A stretch of 38,092 nt of DNA from Oscillospiraceae bacterium. Its GTDB lineage: Bacteria > Bacillota > Clostridia > Oscillospirales > Oscillospiraceae. The stretch covers positions 1 through 38,092 of the forward strand of contig JAAWKB010000012.1 in NCBI GenBank assembly GCA_022797115.1. Reading direction: 5' to 3'. Position 1 is the first letter of the stretch. Each line of letters opens with the position of its first letter. Under the pieces are notes generated by a model. The model searched no databases. It was not told the DNA's origin and saw only the letters and a list, made by a program, of their open reading frames with translations. A program made the position numbers and the translations under genes. This document shows, piece after piece, positions 10,070 through 19,520 of this stretch.

Positions 10070-10531
10070 ATGGCGTTTATGAGCACCATCGATATCATCG
10101 GTTCGGGGATTACCGCCCAGCACCTGCGGCTGGACGTAATCAGTGAAAATGTCACGAACATCAACACGACCCGCACGGAGCAGGGCGGGGCATACCGGCG
10201 GAAGGTGACAGTCTTCCAAGCTGTAGATGGGCGGGACCGTTTCCGCAACGTGCTGGCGCGGACCAGGGACGGGCTTGTCAGCAACGCCCGCTATCAGAGC
10301 ACCGGCGGCGTGAGCGTGGTGGAGATCGGGGAGGACCCGTCGGATTTCAAGCTGAAATACGACCCAACGGACCCGGACGCGAACGATGAGGGGTACGTGG
10401 AGCTGCCTAATGTTGATCTGGTGAAGGAAATTGCTGACGCTATGGCGGCCAGCCAGGCATACTCCGCCAACGTGACAGCGTTTAATGTGATTAAAAATGT
10501 GATTTCCTCGGGCCTGGAGATCGGCAGATAA
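10070..10531 (+). CDS. flgC: Flagellar basal body rod protein FlgC
   Basis: IIGSGITAQHLRLDVISENVTNINTTRTEQGGAYRRKVTVF; C-term NPDV-like YVELPNVDLVKEIADAMAASQAYSANV. Confidence 0.95.
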   Translation: MAFMSTIDIIGSGITAQHLRLDVISENVTNINTTRTEQGGAYRRKVTVFQAVDGRDRFRNVLARTRDGLVSNARYQSTGGVSVVEIGEDPSDFKLKYDPTDPDANDEGYVELPNVDLVKEIADAMAASQAYSANVTAFNVIKNVISSGLEIGR

Positions 10532-10534
10532 AGA

Positions 10535-10602
10535 GAGAACGCGTGGGACAGACAGGTAGAACACAGGGCTTTTCTGGCTAACTGGTCTGTCCCTGTCGTG
10601 CG
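10535..10602. repeat. Intercistronic stem-loop between flgC and fliE
   Basis: GGGACAGAC (10545-10553) pairs perfectly with GTCTGTCCC (10585-10593); flanking arms extend the helix with wobble and bulge. Confidence 0.55.
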
Positions 10603-10670
10603 TGTTATGGGGTGGCGGCAGAATGCCGCACGGCCAATTTCTACGAAATGGACATTTGGAGGAATGGGAT

Positions 10671-10979
10671 ATGAACCAGACAATACAGCCGGTCTCCCCT
10701 CTGTGGGAGTCCTTTCCCGCCCGTCAGGCCCAGCCGGCCGGCAGCGTGAAGGAGGGCGGGTCGATCTTTGCGGATATCTTCCGTACGGCAATTGATAATG
10801 TTCGCGAGAGCGAGGACGACGTGGCGAAGAAGGAATATTTGCTCTCCACCGGCCAGCTGGACAACCCCGCTGAGGTGAATATGGCGACCTACAAGGCGGA
10901 GGCAGCCATTGCCTTGCTGGTGCAGCTGCGCGAGCGGGCGATGAACGCCTACAGCGAGCTGAGCCGCATCAGCCTGTAA
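10671..10979 (+). CDS. fliE: Flagellar hook-basal body complex protein FliE
   Basis: SIFADIFRTAIDNVRESEDDVAKKEYLLSTGQLDNPAEVNMATYKAEAAIALLVQLRERAMNAYSELSRISL; start ATG 10671 after GGAGGA. Confidence 0.93.
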   Translation: MNQTIQPVSPLWESFPARQAQPAGSVKEGGSIFADIFRTAIDNVRESEDDVAKKEYLLSTGQLDNPAEVNMATYKAEAAIALLVQLRERAMNAYSELSRISL

Positions 10980-11025
10980 AAGGCGGCGTTATGTCATTTG
11001 ATACATTAGGCCGGAGGGAAGCAGA

Positions 11026-12672
11026 GTGGATACAAAGCTGAAGGGCGTTTGGGAAAAGGTCAAGGCTTTTTTCAAAAACATGAGCACGAAGGTGCGCATC
11101 ATACTAGGCGCATCCCTGGCCGTGGTCCTGATCGCCATCATCGCCTTGGTTCTTGTGTTGAACAACAGGCCCTATGCGACGCTGTTTACCAACCTGACCA
11201 CGGCGGAGGCCAGCGAGATCATCTCCTACCTCCAGGAAAACGGTGTCACGGACTACCGGTTGGTGGGGGACACCATTGAGGTCCGCGCGGACCAGCAGGA
11301 CGTGCTGTTGGCCCAGCTGGCGCTGGCCGGCTACCCGAAGGACGGGACCCTGTACGACACCTATTTCAGCAACGTGGGCACCATGTCCACCACCTCCGAG
11401 CGGGCCACGGCGTTCAAAATCGCTGTAGAGGAGAAGCTGGCGGCCGTTATCCGCAAATTCCCCGGTGTGCGGGATGCGGACGTGCAGCTGGCCTTTGGTG
11501 AGGAACGGACATACGTGTTCGAGGAAGTGAATACGGAGACGAAGGCCACCGTCTATTTGGATCTCGTTGATGGCATGACCCTGTCCAACCAGCAGGTGGA
11601 GGGCATCCGGGGACTGGTGTCCCACGCCATCGAGGGGCTCAACATTGAGAACGTATTTATCACCGACGGCCTGGGCAACACCTATTCCGCCGGAGACACT
11701 GCCGATCTGGGGGATGCCAGCCAGCTCAAGCGGCAGCAGGAGGAGTATTATAATAACCTCATCCGCACCCAGATTGTCCAGATCCTCAGCGGGATCTACG
11801 GCGAGGACAATGTCCGTGTGTCGGTGCATACCACCATGGATGTCAACCGCCGGTACATAGAATCCACCGAGTACAGCCAGCCGGAGGGCTCCTATGAAAA
11901 CGGGGGCCTGATCGGTAAGGAGACCACATTCTTCTATATCACCCGGGACGGCCTGGAGCCTGTGGGCGGCGTGGTAGGCACCACGGCCAACTCCGATATC
12001 CAGACCTACGTGGAGGACCTGCAGCAGGCAATCGGAGACGGCGACACCGCCGGGGCGTCCAAGGATCTGGATAACAAGATCAACGAGACCCATGAGCAGG
12101 TGGAGGTAGTGGCAGGCACCATTACCAATATCAGCGTCGCCGTCACCATCAATGAAAGTGCCAACGCCGCCGCCAATGTGGATCTGGAGAGCCTGCGCAG
12201 CCATGTGGCTGTAGCCTCCGGCATCGGCGGTGAGAACCCGGAGCAGTATGTATCCGTGCTGCTGGCGCCCTTCCTGGTGGATGAGCCCGTACCGGTAGAT
12301 ACGATCTTCTCTGAGGATATGATCCCGTACCTGATCATCGCCGCTGCCGCACTGCTGCTGCTGGTGATCCTCCTGATTGTGATCCTGAGCATCAGGCGCA
12401 AAAGACGGAAGAAGAAGCAGGAGGAAGAGGAGCGCGAGGCCGCCGCAATGGAGGAGCAGCTCGCCGCCGAGGGGCTCGGCATTACGCCGGAGGCCGCCGC
12501 TGCAATCGCCGCTGCCGCTCCGACTGGCGGTGCAGATATCATGGAGATGAACACGGAGAAGAGCATGGAGCTGCGCAAGACGGTCCGGCAGTTCGTACAG
12601 AACAACCCGGAGGTTGCCGCGCAGATGATCAAGACCTGGCTGAAGGGCGGAGAGGAGGAAGGCAATGGCTGA
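11026..12672 (+). CDS. fliF: Flagellar M-ring protein FliF (GTG start)
   Basis: YATLFTNLTTAEASEIISYLQENGVTDYRLVGDTIEV; C-terminal TM and FliG-binding tail. Confidence 0.96.
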   Translation: MDTKLKGVWEKVKAFFKNMSTKVRIILGASLAVVLIAIIALVLVLNNRPYATLFTNLTTAEASEIISYLQENGVTDYRLVGDTIEVRADQQDVLLAQLALAGYPKDGTLYDTYFSNVGTMSTTSERATAFKIAVEEKLAAVIRKFPGVRDADVQLAFGEERTYVFEEVNTETKATVYLDLVDGMTLSNQQVEGIRGLVSHAIEGLNIENVFITDGLGNTYSAGDTADLGDASQLKRQQEEYYNNLIRTQIVQILSGIYGEDNVRVSVHTTMDVNRRYIESTEYSQPEGSYENGGLIGKETTFFYITRDGLEPVGGVVGTTANSDIQTYVEDLQQAIGDGDTAGASKDLDNKINETHEQVEVVAGTITNISVAVTINESANAAANVDLESLRSHVAVASGIGGENPEQYVSVLLAPFLVDEPVPVDTIFSEDMIPYLIIAAAALLLLVILLIVILSIRRKRRKKKQEEEEREAAAMEEQLAAEGLGITPEAAAAIAAAAPTGGADIMEMNTEKSMELRKTVRQFVQNNPEVAAQMIKTWLKGGEEEGNG

Positions 12673-13681
12673 AATCGCAAAAGCTGAGCTCACTACATCC
12701 CAGAAGGCTGCAGCAGTCATTGTCTCCCTGGGCGCAGAGAAGGCGTCGCTGCTCTATCAGTACATGGAGCCTGCGGATCTTGAGCTGCTGACCCTGGAGG
12801 TTGCCCGTCTGGGCATGATGGACGCGGCCCAGACGGAGGAGGTCCTCACTGAGTTTTACCAGAGCTGCCTGACCAACAAGGCGGTAACAGAGGGCGGGCT
12901 GGAATATGCCCGGGCCGTGCTGGAAAAGGCTTTCGGCAGCCAGACGGCCAGCGCCCTGCTGGAGAAGGTGACCAAGTCCCTGAAGAACCGGGAATTCGCT
13001 TTCCTCAACAAGGCGGATGTCAAGAGCCTCTATTCCGCCCTGCAAAACGAGCGTCCCCAGACCATGGCCCTTGTCCTGGCCTATGTGGACCCGGACAAGG
13101 CGGCCGGCGTCATCGAGCAGCTGCCCCCCGAGCGGCAGGTCAAGGTGGTGGAGGCAATCGCCACCATGGAGAGCGCCTCCCCCGCCGCCATCAAGATCAT
13201 CGAGGCGGAGATGGAGCGCAAGTTCTCCAACATGATTACCAACTCCAATGTCAAGGTGGGCGGCATCGACTACGTAGCCAACATCATGAACAACCTGGAT
13301 CGCTCCAGCGAGAAGAGCATCTTCGACCGCTTGAGTGTGAACAACGAGGAGCTGGCCGACGAGATCCGCAAGCGCATGTTCGTCTTCGAGGATATCGTCA
13401 CCATGGACGACCGCTCTGTCCAGCGCGTCCTGCGCGACTGCGACCCGCGGGATCTGGTGCTCTCCCTCAAGACGGCCAATACGGAGGTTGCCAACAAGCT
13501 CTTTACCAACATGTCCGCCCGTATGGCGGAGAGCATCCGGGACGACCTGGAGATTACCACCAATGTCCGCATGAAGGACGTGGAGGACGCCCAGCAGCGT
13601 ATCGTGGGCATCATCCGCGACCTGGAGGAGAGGAACGAAATTGTCATCCTGAAGGGCGGAAAGGACGATATCATTGCATAA
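12665..13681 (+). CDS. fliG: Flagellar motor switch protein FliG
   Basis: AAAVIVSLGAEKASLLYQYMEPADLELLTLEVARLG; FVFEDIVTMDDRSVQRVLRDCDPRDLVLSLKTA. Confidence 0.97.
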   Translation: MAEIAKAELTTSQKAAAVIVSLGAEKASLLYQYMEPADLELLTLEVARLGMMDAAQTEEVLTEFYQSCLTNKAVTEGGLEYARAVLEKAFGSQTASALLEKVTKSLKNREFAFLNKADVKSLYSALQNERPQTMALVLAYVDPDKAAGVIEQLPPERQVKVVEAIATMESASPAAIKIIEAEMERKFSNMITNSNVKVGGIDYVANIMNNLDRSSEKSIFDRLSVNNEELADEIRKRMFVFEDIVTMDDRSVQRVLRDCDPRDLVLSLKTANTEVANKLFTNMSARMAESIRDDLEITTNVRMKDVEDAQQRIVGIIRDLEERNEIVILKGGKDDIIA

Positions 13682-14540
13682 CATTTTCAAGGGATTCCTA
13701 AATCCCCCGGCAGAGGAATATGTTTTTCCCGATGCCAGTTCCATCGAGATGGAGGGTGAGCTCCCGCCCGCCGGGAGCGGCGGGGAGGAATTGGAGGCGG
13801 AGGAGACCGGCGTTGATGAGCTGGAGCTTGAGTCCGCTGCGGAACCCGAGGAAGAGGAGGAAGAAGAGGCGGAGGAGGCCCAGCCGGACCGGCAGAACCC
13901 GGTCCAGTACGCCCAGCTCCAGGCGGAGCTGATCCTTCGCCAGGCCCAGGAGGACGCGGAGCAGCTGCTGGTGAATGCCCGCGCCGCTGCCAAGGAGGAA
14001 CAGGAGCAGATCCGCGCCGGTGCGCGGGACGAGGGCTACCGCGTCGGCTACGCCGAGGGCACTGCCAAGGCGATGGAGGACGCTGTCCGTGACCGGGAGG
14101 CGACTGCCGCCCGTCTGGAGAAGGAGGTGCAGGGTTTCCTGGAGAAGGCCAATATGGCCCGGGAGGAAATGCTGCTCCAGACCCGGGAGGAGCTCCTGGA
14201 CCTGTGCATCACCATCGCAGAAAAGGTGGTTCGGGTGAGCCTGCGCAGCAGCAGCGAGGTCATTGTGCGCATGATCCAGACCGCCACGGAACGGCTCAAG
14301 CGCCAGGAGTGGGTACACATCTATATCTCTGGATGCAGCGCAAAGGGTGCGGCCCAGATTTCCCCCGCCCTCACCACCGCCCTGGGAGCCCTGTCCCAGC
14401 ATGTGAAAATCGTCCCCATGGGGGACGATGAGAGCGGTACCTGCATTGTCGAGACGCCGGAGGAAATCATCGATGCCAGCGTCTCCACCCAGATGTCCAA
14501 TATCCGGGATATCCTGCGCGACCAGATGAGCGCGCTGTGA
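13674..14540 (+). CDS. fliH: Flagellar assembly protein FliH (TTG start, acidic N-terminus)
   Basis: Position between fliG and fliI; E-rich coiled coil and C-terminal FliH/VatE-like domain. Confidence 0.85.
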   Translation: MHNIFKGFLNPPAEEYVFPDASSIEMEGELPPAGSGGEELEAEETGVDELELESAAEPEEEEEEEAEEAQPDRQNPVQYAQLQAELILRQAQEDAEQLLVNARAAAKEEQEQIRAGARDEGYRVGYAEGTAKAMEDAVRDREATAARLEKEVQGFLEKANMAREEMLLQTREELLDLCITIAEKVVRVSLRSSSEVIVRMIQTATERLKRQEWVHIYISGCSAKGAAQISPALTTALGALSQHVKIVPMGDDESGTCIVETPEEIIDASVSTQMSNIRDILRDQMSAL

Positions 14541-14565
14541 TCCCGGCAGAGGAGAAAGGACGGAT

Positions 14566-15867
14566 ATGTTCCGCGAAATGATCCCCCTTGTCCGGTCTGC
14601 TGAGACCATGAGCCGGACCGGAAAAATCGAAAATATCGTGGGCATGTCCATTGAGGCCTCCGGCGGCCGGGCCGCCATCGGCGACATCTGCCGCATCTAC
14701 AGCAACGAGTCCGGAGGCCAGGTCCCCGCTGAGGTGGTAGGGTTCAAGAATGACCATATCCTGCTGATGCCCTACGCCAATATGAGCGGGATTTCTGCGG
14801 GCAACTTTGTCCGCAACACCGGCAAGCGGCTCACCCTTCCGGTAGGGCCCTTCCTGCGGGGACGGGTCATCAACGCCCTGGGCCAGCCCATTGACGGGCT
14901 GGAGCCCTTCGGGCGGGGGGACACCTTCTCCGTCGATTCCACTTACATCAACCCCATGACCCGGCCCCCGATCCGGGAGCGGATGGAGTTTGGCATAAAA
15001 GCCATCGACAGCCTGCTGACCATCGGGAAAGGGCAGAGAATTGGTATCTTTGCCGGCTCCGGCGTAGGTAAGTCCACCCTCATGGGCATGATCGCAAAAA
15101 ACGTGAAGGCGGACATCAATGTCATCGCCCTGGTGGGCGAGCGTGGCCGCGAGGTGCTGGAGTTCATGCAGAAGGACCTGGGGGAGGAGGGGATGCGCCG
15201 CTCCATCCTGGTAGTGGCTACATCCGACCAGCCCGCTATGCTGCGCATGAAGTGCCCCAGCGTCGCCACCAGCATTGCCGAGTATTTCCGGGACCAGGGG
15301 TATGATGTGCTCTTGATGATGGACTCCCTTACCCGGTTTGCCATGGCCCAGCGGGAGATCGGCCTGGCCGTAGGCGAGCCCCCGGTGGCCAGGGGTTACA
15401 CCCCGTCCATCTATGCGGAGCTGCCCAAGCTTCTTGAGCGGAGCGGTAACTTCGAGAAGGGCTCCATCACCGGCGTCTACACTGTGCTGGTGGAGGGCGA
15501 CGACACCAATGAACCCATTGCAGACACGGTGCGCGGCATCCTGGACGGGCACATTGTCCTCTCCCGCCAGCTGGCGAACGCCAACCACTTCCCGGCCATC
15601 GACGTGGGGGCAAGCATCTCCCGTCTGATGACGGAGATCGTTTCCCCGGAGCACCGGAAACTCGCCAGCCAGCTGCGGGATATTATGGGAGTGTATGCGA
15701 AGAATGCAGACCTGGTATCGATTGGCGCGTATAAGACCGGCACCAACCCGAAGCTGGACCATGCCTTGGGCAAGATGGACGCTATCAACCAGTTTTTGAT
15801 GCAGGGCGTGGACGAGGCGTTTTCCTATGAACAGAGTTTAGAACAGCTGCGGCGCATTATGCGGTAA
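14566..15867 (+). CDS. fliI: Flagellum-specific ATPase FliI
   Basis: Walker A GIFAGSGVGKSTLMGMIAKN; VLLMMDSLTRFAMAQREIGLAVGEPP. Confidence 0.97.
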   Translation: MFREMIPLVRSAETMSRTGKIENIVGMSIEASGGRAAIGDICRIYSNESGGQVPAEVVGFKNDHILLMPYANMSGISAGNFVRNTGKRLTLPVGPFLRGRVINALGQPIDGLEPFGRGDTFSVDSTYINPMTRPPIRERMEFGIKAIDSLLTIGKGQRIGIFAGSGVGKSTLMGMIAKNVKADINVIALVGERGREVLEFMQKDLGEEGMRRSILVVATSDQPAMLRMKCPSVATSIAEYFRDQGYDVLLMMDSLTRFAMAQREIGLAVGEPPVARGYTPSIYAELPKLLERSGNFEKGSITGVYTVLVEGDDTNEPIADTVRGILDGHIVLSRQLANANHFPAIDVGASISRLMTEIVSPEHRKLASQLRDIMGVYAKNADLVSIGAYKTGTNPKLDHALGKMDAINQFLMQGVDEAFSYEQSLEQLRRIMR

Positions 15868-15896
15868 GATACGAGAAGAAAGGAACAGTTTTACCC

Positions 15897-16349
15897 ATGA
15901 AAAAGTTTCACTTTTCCCTGGAAACCGTTCTGGACTATAAACAGCAGATTCTTGCCTCCCTCCAGGCGGAGCACGGGGCCATCCTGGCCCAGGTGCGGGA
16001 GCAGGAGCGGCTGATTGAAGAGCTGGAGGCGGAATATCAGCAGATGGACGGCGAATTTGCCCAGCGGAAGCTGGAGGGAATCGCCATCCTGGACGCGATG
16101 AAGTATGAGCAGTATCTGCGGGCGATGGAGCGGCAGATCCAGCTGGCGTTGGAGGATCTGGCCCAGCTGCAGAAGAAGGAGGAGGCCAAGCGGGCGGAAG
16201 TGGTTACGGCCAAGCAGGACACCTCATCCATTGAGAAGCTGCGGGAAAAGAAACTGGACCACTATAAGAAGGCCATGCAGAAGAACGAGGAGGCCATGAT
16301 CGACGAGCTGGTCTCCACCAAGCGTGTCATGGAGGCGCAGAGCGCATAA
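15897..16349 (+). CDS. fliJ: Flagellar export protein FliJ
   Basis: MKKFHFSLETVLDYKQQI...; coiled coil; after fliI. Confidence 0.92.
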   Translation: MKKFHFSLETVLDYKQQILASLQAEHGAILAQVREQERLIEELEAEYQQMDGEFAQRKLEGIAILDAMKYEQYLRAMERQIQLALEDLAQLQKKEEAKRAEVVTAKQDTSSIEKLREKKLDHYKKAMQKNEEAMIDELVSTKRVMEAQSA

Positions 16350-16533
16350 GATGGGAGCAGCGCCTGTGGGCGTTCTCTGATAGATCTGAGGATGATAGGA
16401 AAGGTGGTGAGGCCGGTCTCAAGCATCCCATTCCAGAGGGAAGGGGGGTGGGCGGACAAGGCGGTGCAAAGCCGCTTCAAACAAGCTGCCTCACGCGGAT
16501 GCGCGGAGAAACGACAAAGGAGAAGCTAGACCT

Positions 16534-17562
16534 ATGATCGATACAGACATCAGGACACTGGCGAACAGCATCTATTCCATTGGCCCGGCCTATGCCGGCG
16601 GCGCTATGAAGGAGCAGCTGGAAACCCTCTCCCGGGAGGAGTTCGTCGAACAGCTGGTGCAGGCCAACCAGCAGCGCTGGGACAGCGGCGAGGCCCAGCA
16701 GGACCGGCTTTATGCGGGAAGTGAACAGCGCAAAACCCCTTCCCGCGCAGAGCTCGCGGCACTGGCCAACAAGTACGACCCCCACAACATGGACGACAGC
16801 GACTACGACGATTTCCTGGATGACTTGGCGGAGATCGGAGCCATCTCCCAGTGGGAGAAGCGGCAGCTGGGCTACAACAATATGATAGTCATGGGGTATT
16901 ATGGTGCGGACGGGAAATATGTCTCCTGTGAGCCCCTTGCCTATGTGTCGGAGGCCCTTCCCGATGGAGGCCAGCGGTTGTTCCACCGGACAGAGGCGAA
17001 CGGCGATATCCTGCGCTGGGTCACTGACAGGCTCCAGTGGACCTCCGGTGGAAGCCAGGAGGAGCGTGTAGCCCATCAAAAGATGCAGGAGATGTTCCAA
17101 GCCCTCTCGGAAACCCTTGAACGGATGGAGGGTGCGCGCCCGGACAGGGCTGGCGCAGAGGTGAGCAAGTCCGAGCTGCGCCGCCAGCTGGCAGATCCGG
17201 ACAGCGACTTCTATTCCGCAATGCGGCTGAAGCTCCAACAGAGCATGGAGGAGCGGGAAGAGCAGGAGCGGGAACAGGCTATCATTGACGCGCTGGGGAA
17301 AATCCTGGACGTCATGAGCGGCGGGGAGGACGCAAAGCGGTCCGATGTGCCGCGCTCTACAGCGGAGATTGCCCAGCGGATCAGCGAGTATGAGCCGGAC
17401 AGCCCGGAGCGGGTTCAGCTCGAGCAGCTTCTGCGGCGTTTGGCCAGCTTGGGACTTTATGTCGATCTGGCTGGTTTGGACAATGTGGAGGACAGCGAGA
17501 GCACCTTCGAGACTCTGACAAAGCTTTTAATGAAACAGGAAACGAACAGCACACCCCAATAA
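16534..17562 (+). CDS. Uncharacterised 342 aa protein in the fliJ-fliK slot
   Basis: ORF with SD AAAGGAG, co-oriented, tightly followed by fliK; no family recognised by eye; contains KYDPHNMDDSDYDDFLDDLAEIGAISQWEKRQLGY. Confidence 0.85.
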   Translation: MIDTDIRTLANSIYSIGPAYAGGAMKEQLETLSREEFVEQLVQANQQRWDSGEAQQDRLYAGSEQRKTPSRAELAALANKYDPHNMDDSDYDDFLDDLAEIGAISQWEKRQLGYNNMIVMGYYGADGKYVSCEPLAYVSEALPDGGQRLFHRTEANGDILRWVTDRLQWTSGGSQEERVAHQKMQEMFQALSETLERMEGARPDRAGAEVSKSELRRQLADPDSDFYSAMRLKLQQSMEEREEQEREQAIIDALGKILDVMSGGEDAKRSDVPRSTAEIAQRISEYEPDSPERVQLEQLLRRLASLGLYVDLAGLDNVEDSESTFETLTKLLMKQETNSTPQ

Positions 17563-17580
17563 AGTGAGGTGAATGGAACC

Positions 17581-18768
17581 ATGAATATTACGGAGAACAT
17601 GCTGCTCCAGCAGATGAAGCAGATGGCGGCCAATATGACCCTGCCCCAATCCGGCGGGAAGAAGGATAAGGCCGGCAGTAGCAGCTTTCAGGATCTGATG
17701 GGGCAGACGCAGAACACGCAGGGCAGCAAGAATACCAAGGAAACTGCCGATAAGCCCAAGCAGGAGCAGAAGGACCAGTCCGTTCAGGATGAGGCCCCTG
17801 TCCAGAAGGGCGAGAAGGAGGAGCTCCGTCCCGAGGACGTGGTGGCGAACCCCAACGCGGCAATTCTCCTGTTCCGTCCCGAGGTGGAGGAGCTGCCGGC
17901 AGAGGAAGTAGTAGCGGTTGCGGCCCCCATTGAGGCCATCCCCGAGGAGGCCGTGGAGGAGACTGCTATGGCCACGGACGGCCAGCTGCCCACGCTGGAT
18001 ACTACGGTGGAGACCGCTGTCCAGACGGATACGGCCCCCAAAGGCGAGGAACAGCCCCAGGAGGAGATCACGTTCCAGCAGGCCGTGGATAAGGCGCCCG
18101 TACAGACGGCGGAGGCCAAGCCCGTAGAGGCAGAGGTCAAGCCGGAAGAAGCCCCGGAGCGCGTGGAGGCGGAGGCCGTCGAGGTCCGCCACAGCGAGGC
18201 GCCCCAGGATGTGGAGGGTGAGGTCCAGGAGAAAGCCCCCGAGGAAATCCCCGACGAGGCGGTTGCCCAGGAGCCTGTGTTCCAAGAGGTGGAGACAGCC
18301 CCTGTCAAGGTGGGCGAGACCTATGAGCCGGTAGACACCCAGGAGCCCGATATGGAGGCAAAGCTGGCGGATACCATCCGCACGGCAGTCCAGTCCGGTG
18401 CGGAGAAGGTGGAAATCCGCCTGATGCCGGAGAACTTGGGCAGGCTGACCATCGAGATGACCCGGGACAGCAGCGGCGCATTGCAGGTTGTCCTGCACGC
18501 ATCCAACAGCCGGGCGGCAGGGGTGCTCAACGAGCATCTGGACGGCCTGCGCACAGCATTGCAGAACTACGGCCAGCAGGAGGTCCGCGTGGAGGTCCAG
18601 CGCGGCGAGGAAAGCCAGCGCCAGCAGGCATTCCAGAACGCTGACCCCGATGGGCGCGGCCAGCGCCATCAACAGCAGCAGCGTCAGGAGGAGCAGCACC
18701 AGGAGCACAGCGAGGACTTCCTTCAGAAGCTGCGCTTAGGTCTGTTCGGCACAGAAGAAGGCATCTAA
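17581..18768 (+). CDS. fliK: Flagellar hook-length control protein FliK
   Basis: C-terminal Flg_hook domain VEIRLMPENLGRLTIEMTRDSSGALQVVLHASNSRAAGVLNEHLDGLRTAL; E/P-rich N-terminal region. Confidence 0.92.
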   Translation: MNITENMLLQQMKQMAANMTLPQSGGKKDKAGSSSFQDLMGQTQNTQGSKNTKETADKPKQEQKDQSVQDEAPVQKGEKEELRPEDVVANPNAAILLFRPEVEELPAEEVVAVAAPIEAIPEEAVEETAMATDGQLPTLDTTVETAVQTDTAPKGEEQPQEEITFQQAVDKAPVQTAEAKPVEAEVKPEEAPERVEAEAVEVRHSEAPQDVEGEVQEKAPEEIPDEAVAQEPVFQEVETAPVKVGETYEPVDTQEPDMEAKLADTIRTAVQSGAEKVEIRLMPENLGRLTIEMTRDSSGALQVVLHASNSRAAGVLNEHLDGLRTALQNYGQQEVRVEVQRGEESQRQQAFQNADPDGRGQRHQQQQRQEEQHQEHSEDFLQKLRLGLFGTEEGI

Positions 18769-18790
18769 TGCAGGAAAGGAGTGAGCGGCA

Positions 18791-19492
18791 TTGAGCGAGT
18801 GGAGTTCCGCTTTTGACATCGCAAACCGCACAAACTACTACAACAGCAGCAAGGCGGTCGACGAGACCTACCAAACCTACCCCAATTACAAGCCTGAGAC
18901 GGAGAAGGTGAAGGACAACTCGACCCTGACCTTTGAGGATATGCTGCTGCTGATGGTCACCCAGCTGCAAAACCAGACCATCGACAACCAGACTGACACC
19001 AGCGAGATGATGAACCAGCTGATGCAGATGACCGTCATGCAGGCCCTGACCGATGTGAGCACCCAGGTCGAGGAGCTGACGCTGGCAAACGTGATGGCCT
19101 ATTCCGCCTCCCTGGTGGGGAAGGAAGTGACTGTCGGCGTACTGGACGAGAATGGCGATATTCAGGAGATCGTCGGCACCGTCACCGCTACCGGCACTTA
19201 CGACGGACAGCAGGTCATCTTCATGGGCGACAAGAGCTATACCCTCAACAGCATCATGGCCGTGGGCCGCCTGCCTGAAAAGGTGGAAGGCGGGGATGAC
19301 GAGAAGGACCCTGACAACAACGTGGAGGGCGGCGAGGACGTGCCCGAGGCCGGCGGCAAGCCCGAGGGGGAGACGCCTCCTGTGGAAGGTTCCGGAGATG
19401 CGGAGCAGACGCCGGAGCCCCCGGAAAACAACAACGGTGAAGGCGGAACGGACTCTGCCGGAAGCGAAAACGGCAGTGTAGCGGGGATCTGA
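18791..19492 (+). CDS. flgD: Flagellar hook assembly (cap) protein FlgD with long acidic C-terminal tail (TTG start)
   Basis: FEDMLLLMVTQLQNQTIDNQTDTSEMMNQLMQMTVMQAL; SLVGKEVTVGVLDENGDIQEIVGTVTAT. Confidence 0.92.
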   Translation: MSEWSSAFDIANRTNYYNSSKAVDETYQTYPNYKPETEKVKDNSTLTFEDMLLLMVTQLQNQTIDNQTDTSEMMNQLMQMTVMQALTDVSTQVEELTLANVMAYSASLVGKEVTVGVLDENGDIQEIVGTVTATGTYDGQQVIFMGDKSYTLNSIMAVGRLPEKVEGGDDEKDPDNNVEGGEDVPEAGGKPEGETPPVEGSGDAEQTPEPPENNNGEGGTDSAGSENGSVAGI

Positions 19493-19520
19493 CCCAACTC
19501 CCTGCATCCAGCCGGGAAGG

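Noticed and set aside
11104-12720. 538 aa minus-strand ORF opposite fliF
   Set aside because: Antisense shadow of fliF; L/H/G-rich with no domain.
13698-14696. 332 aa minus-strand ORF opposite fliH/fliI
   Set aside because: Shadow of codon-biased genes; Leu-run rich translation.
17744-17753. GCCGATAAGC sigma-28-like -10 inside fliK
   Set aside because: Coding sequence (TADKPK), no matching -35.
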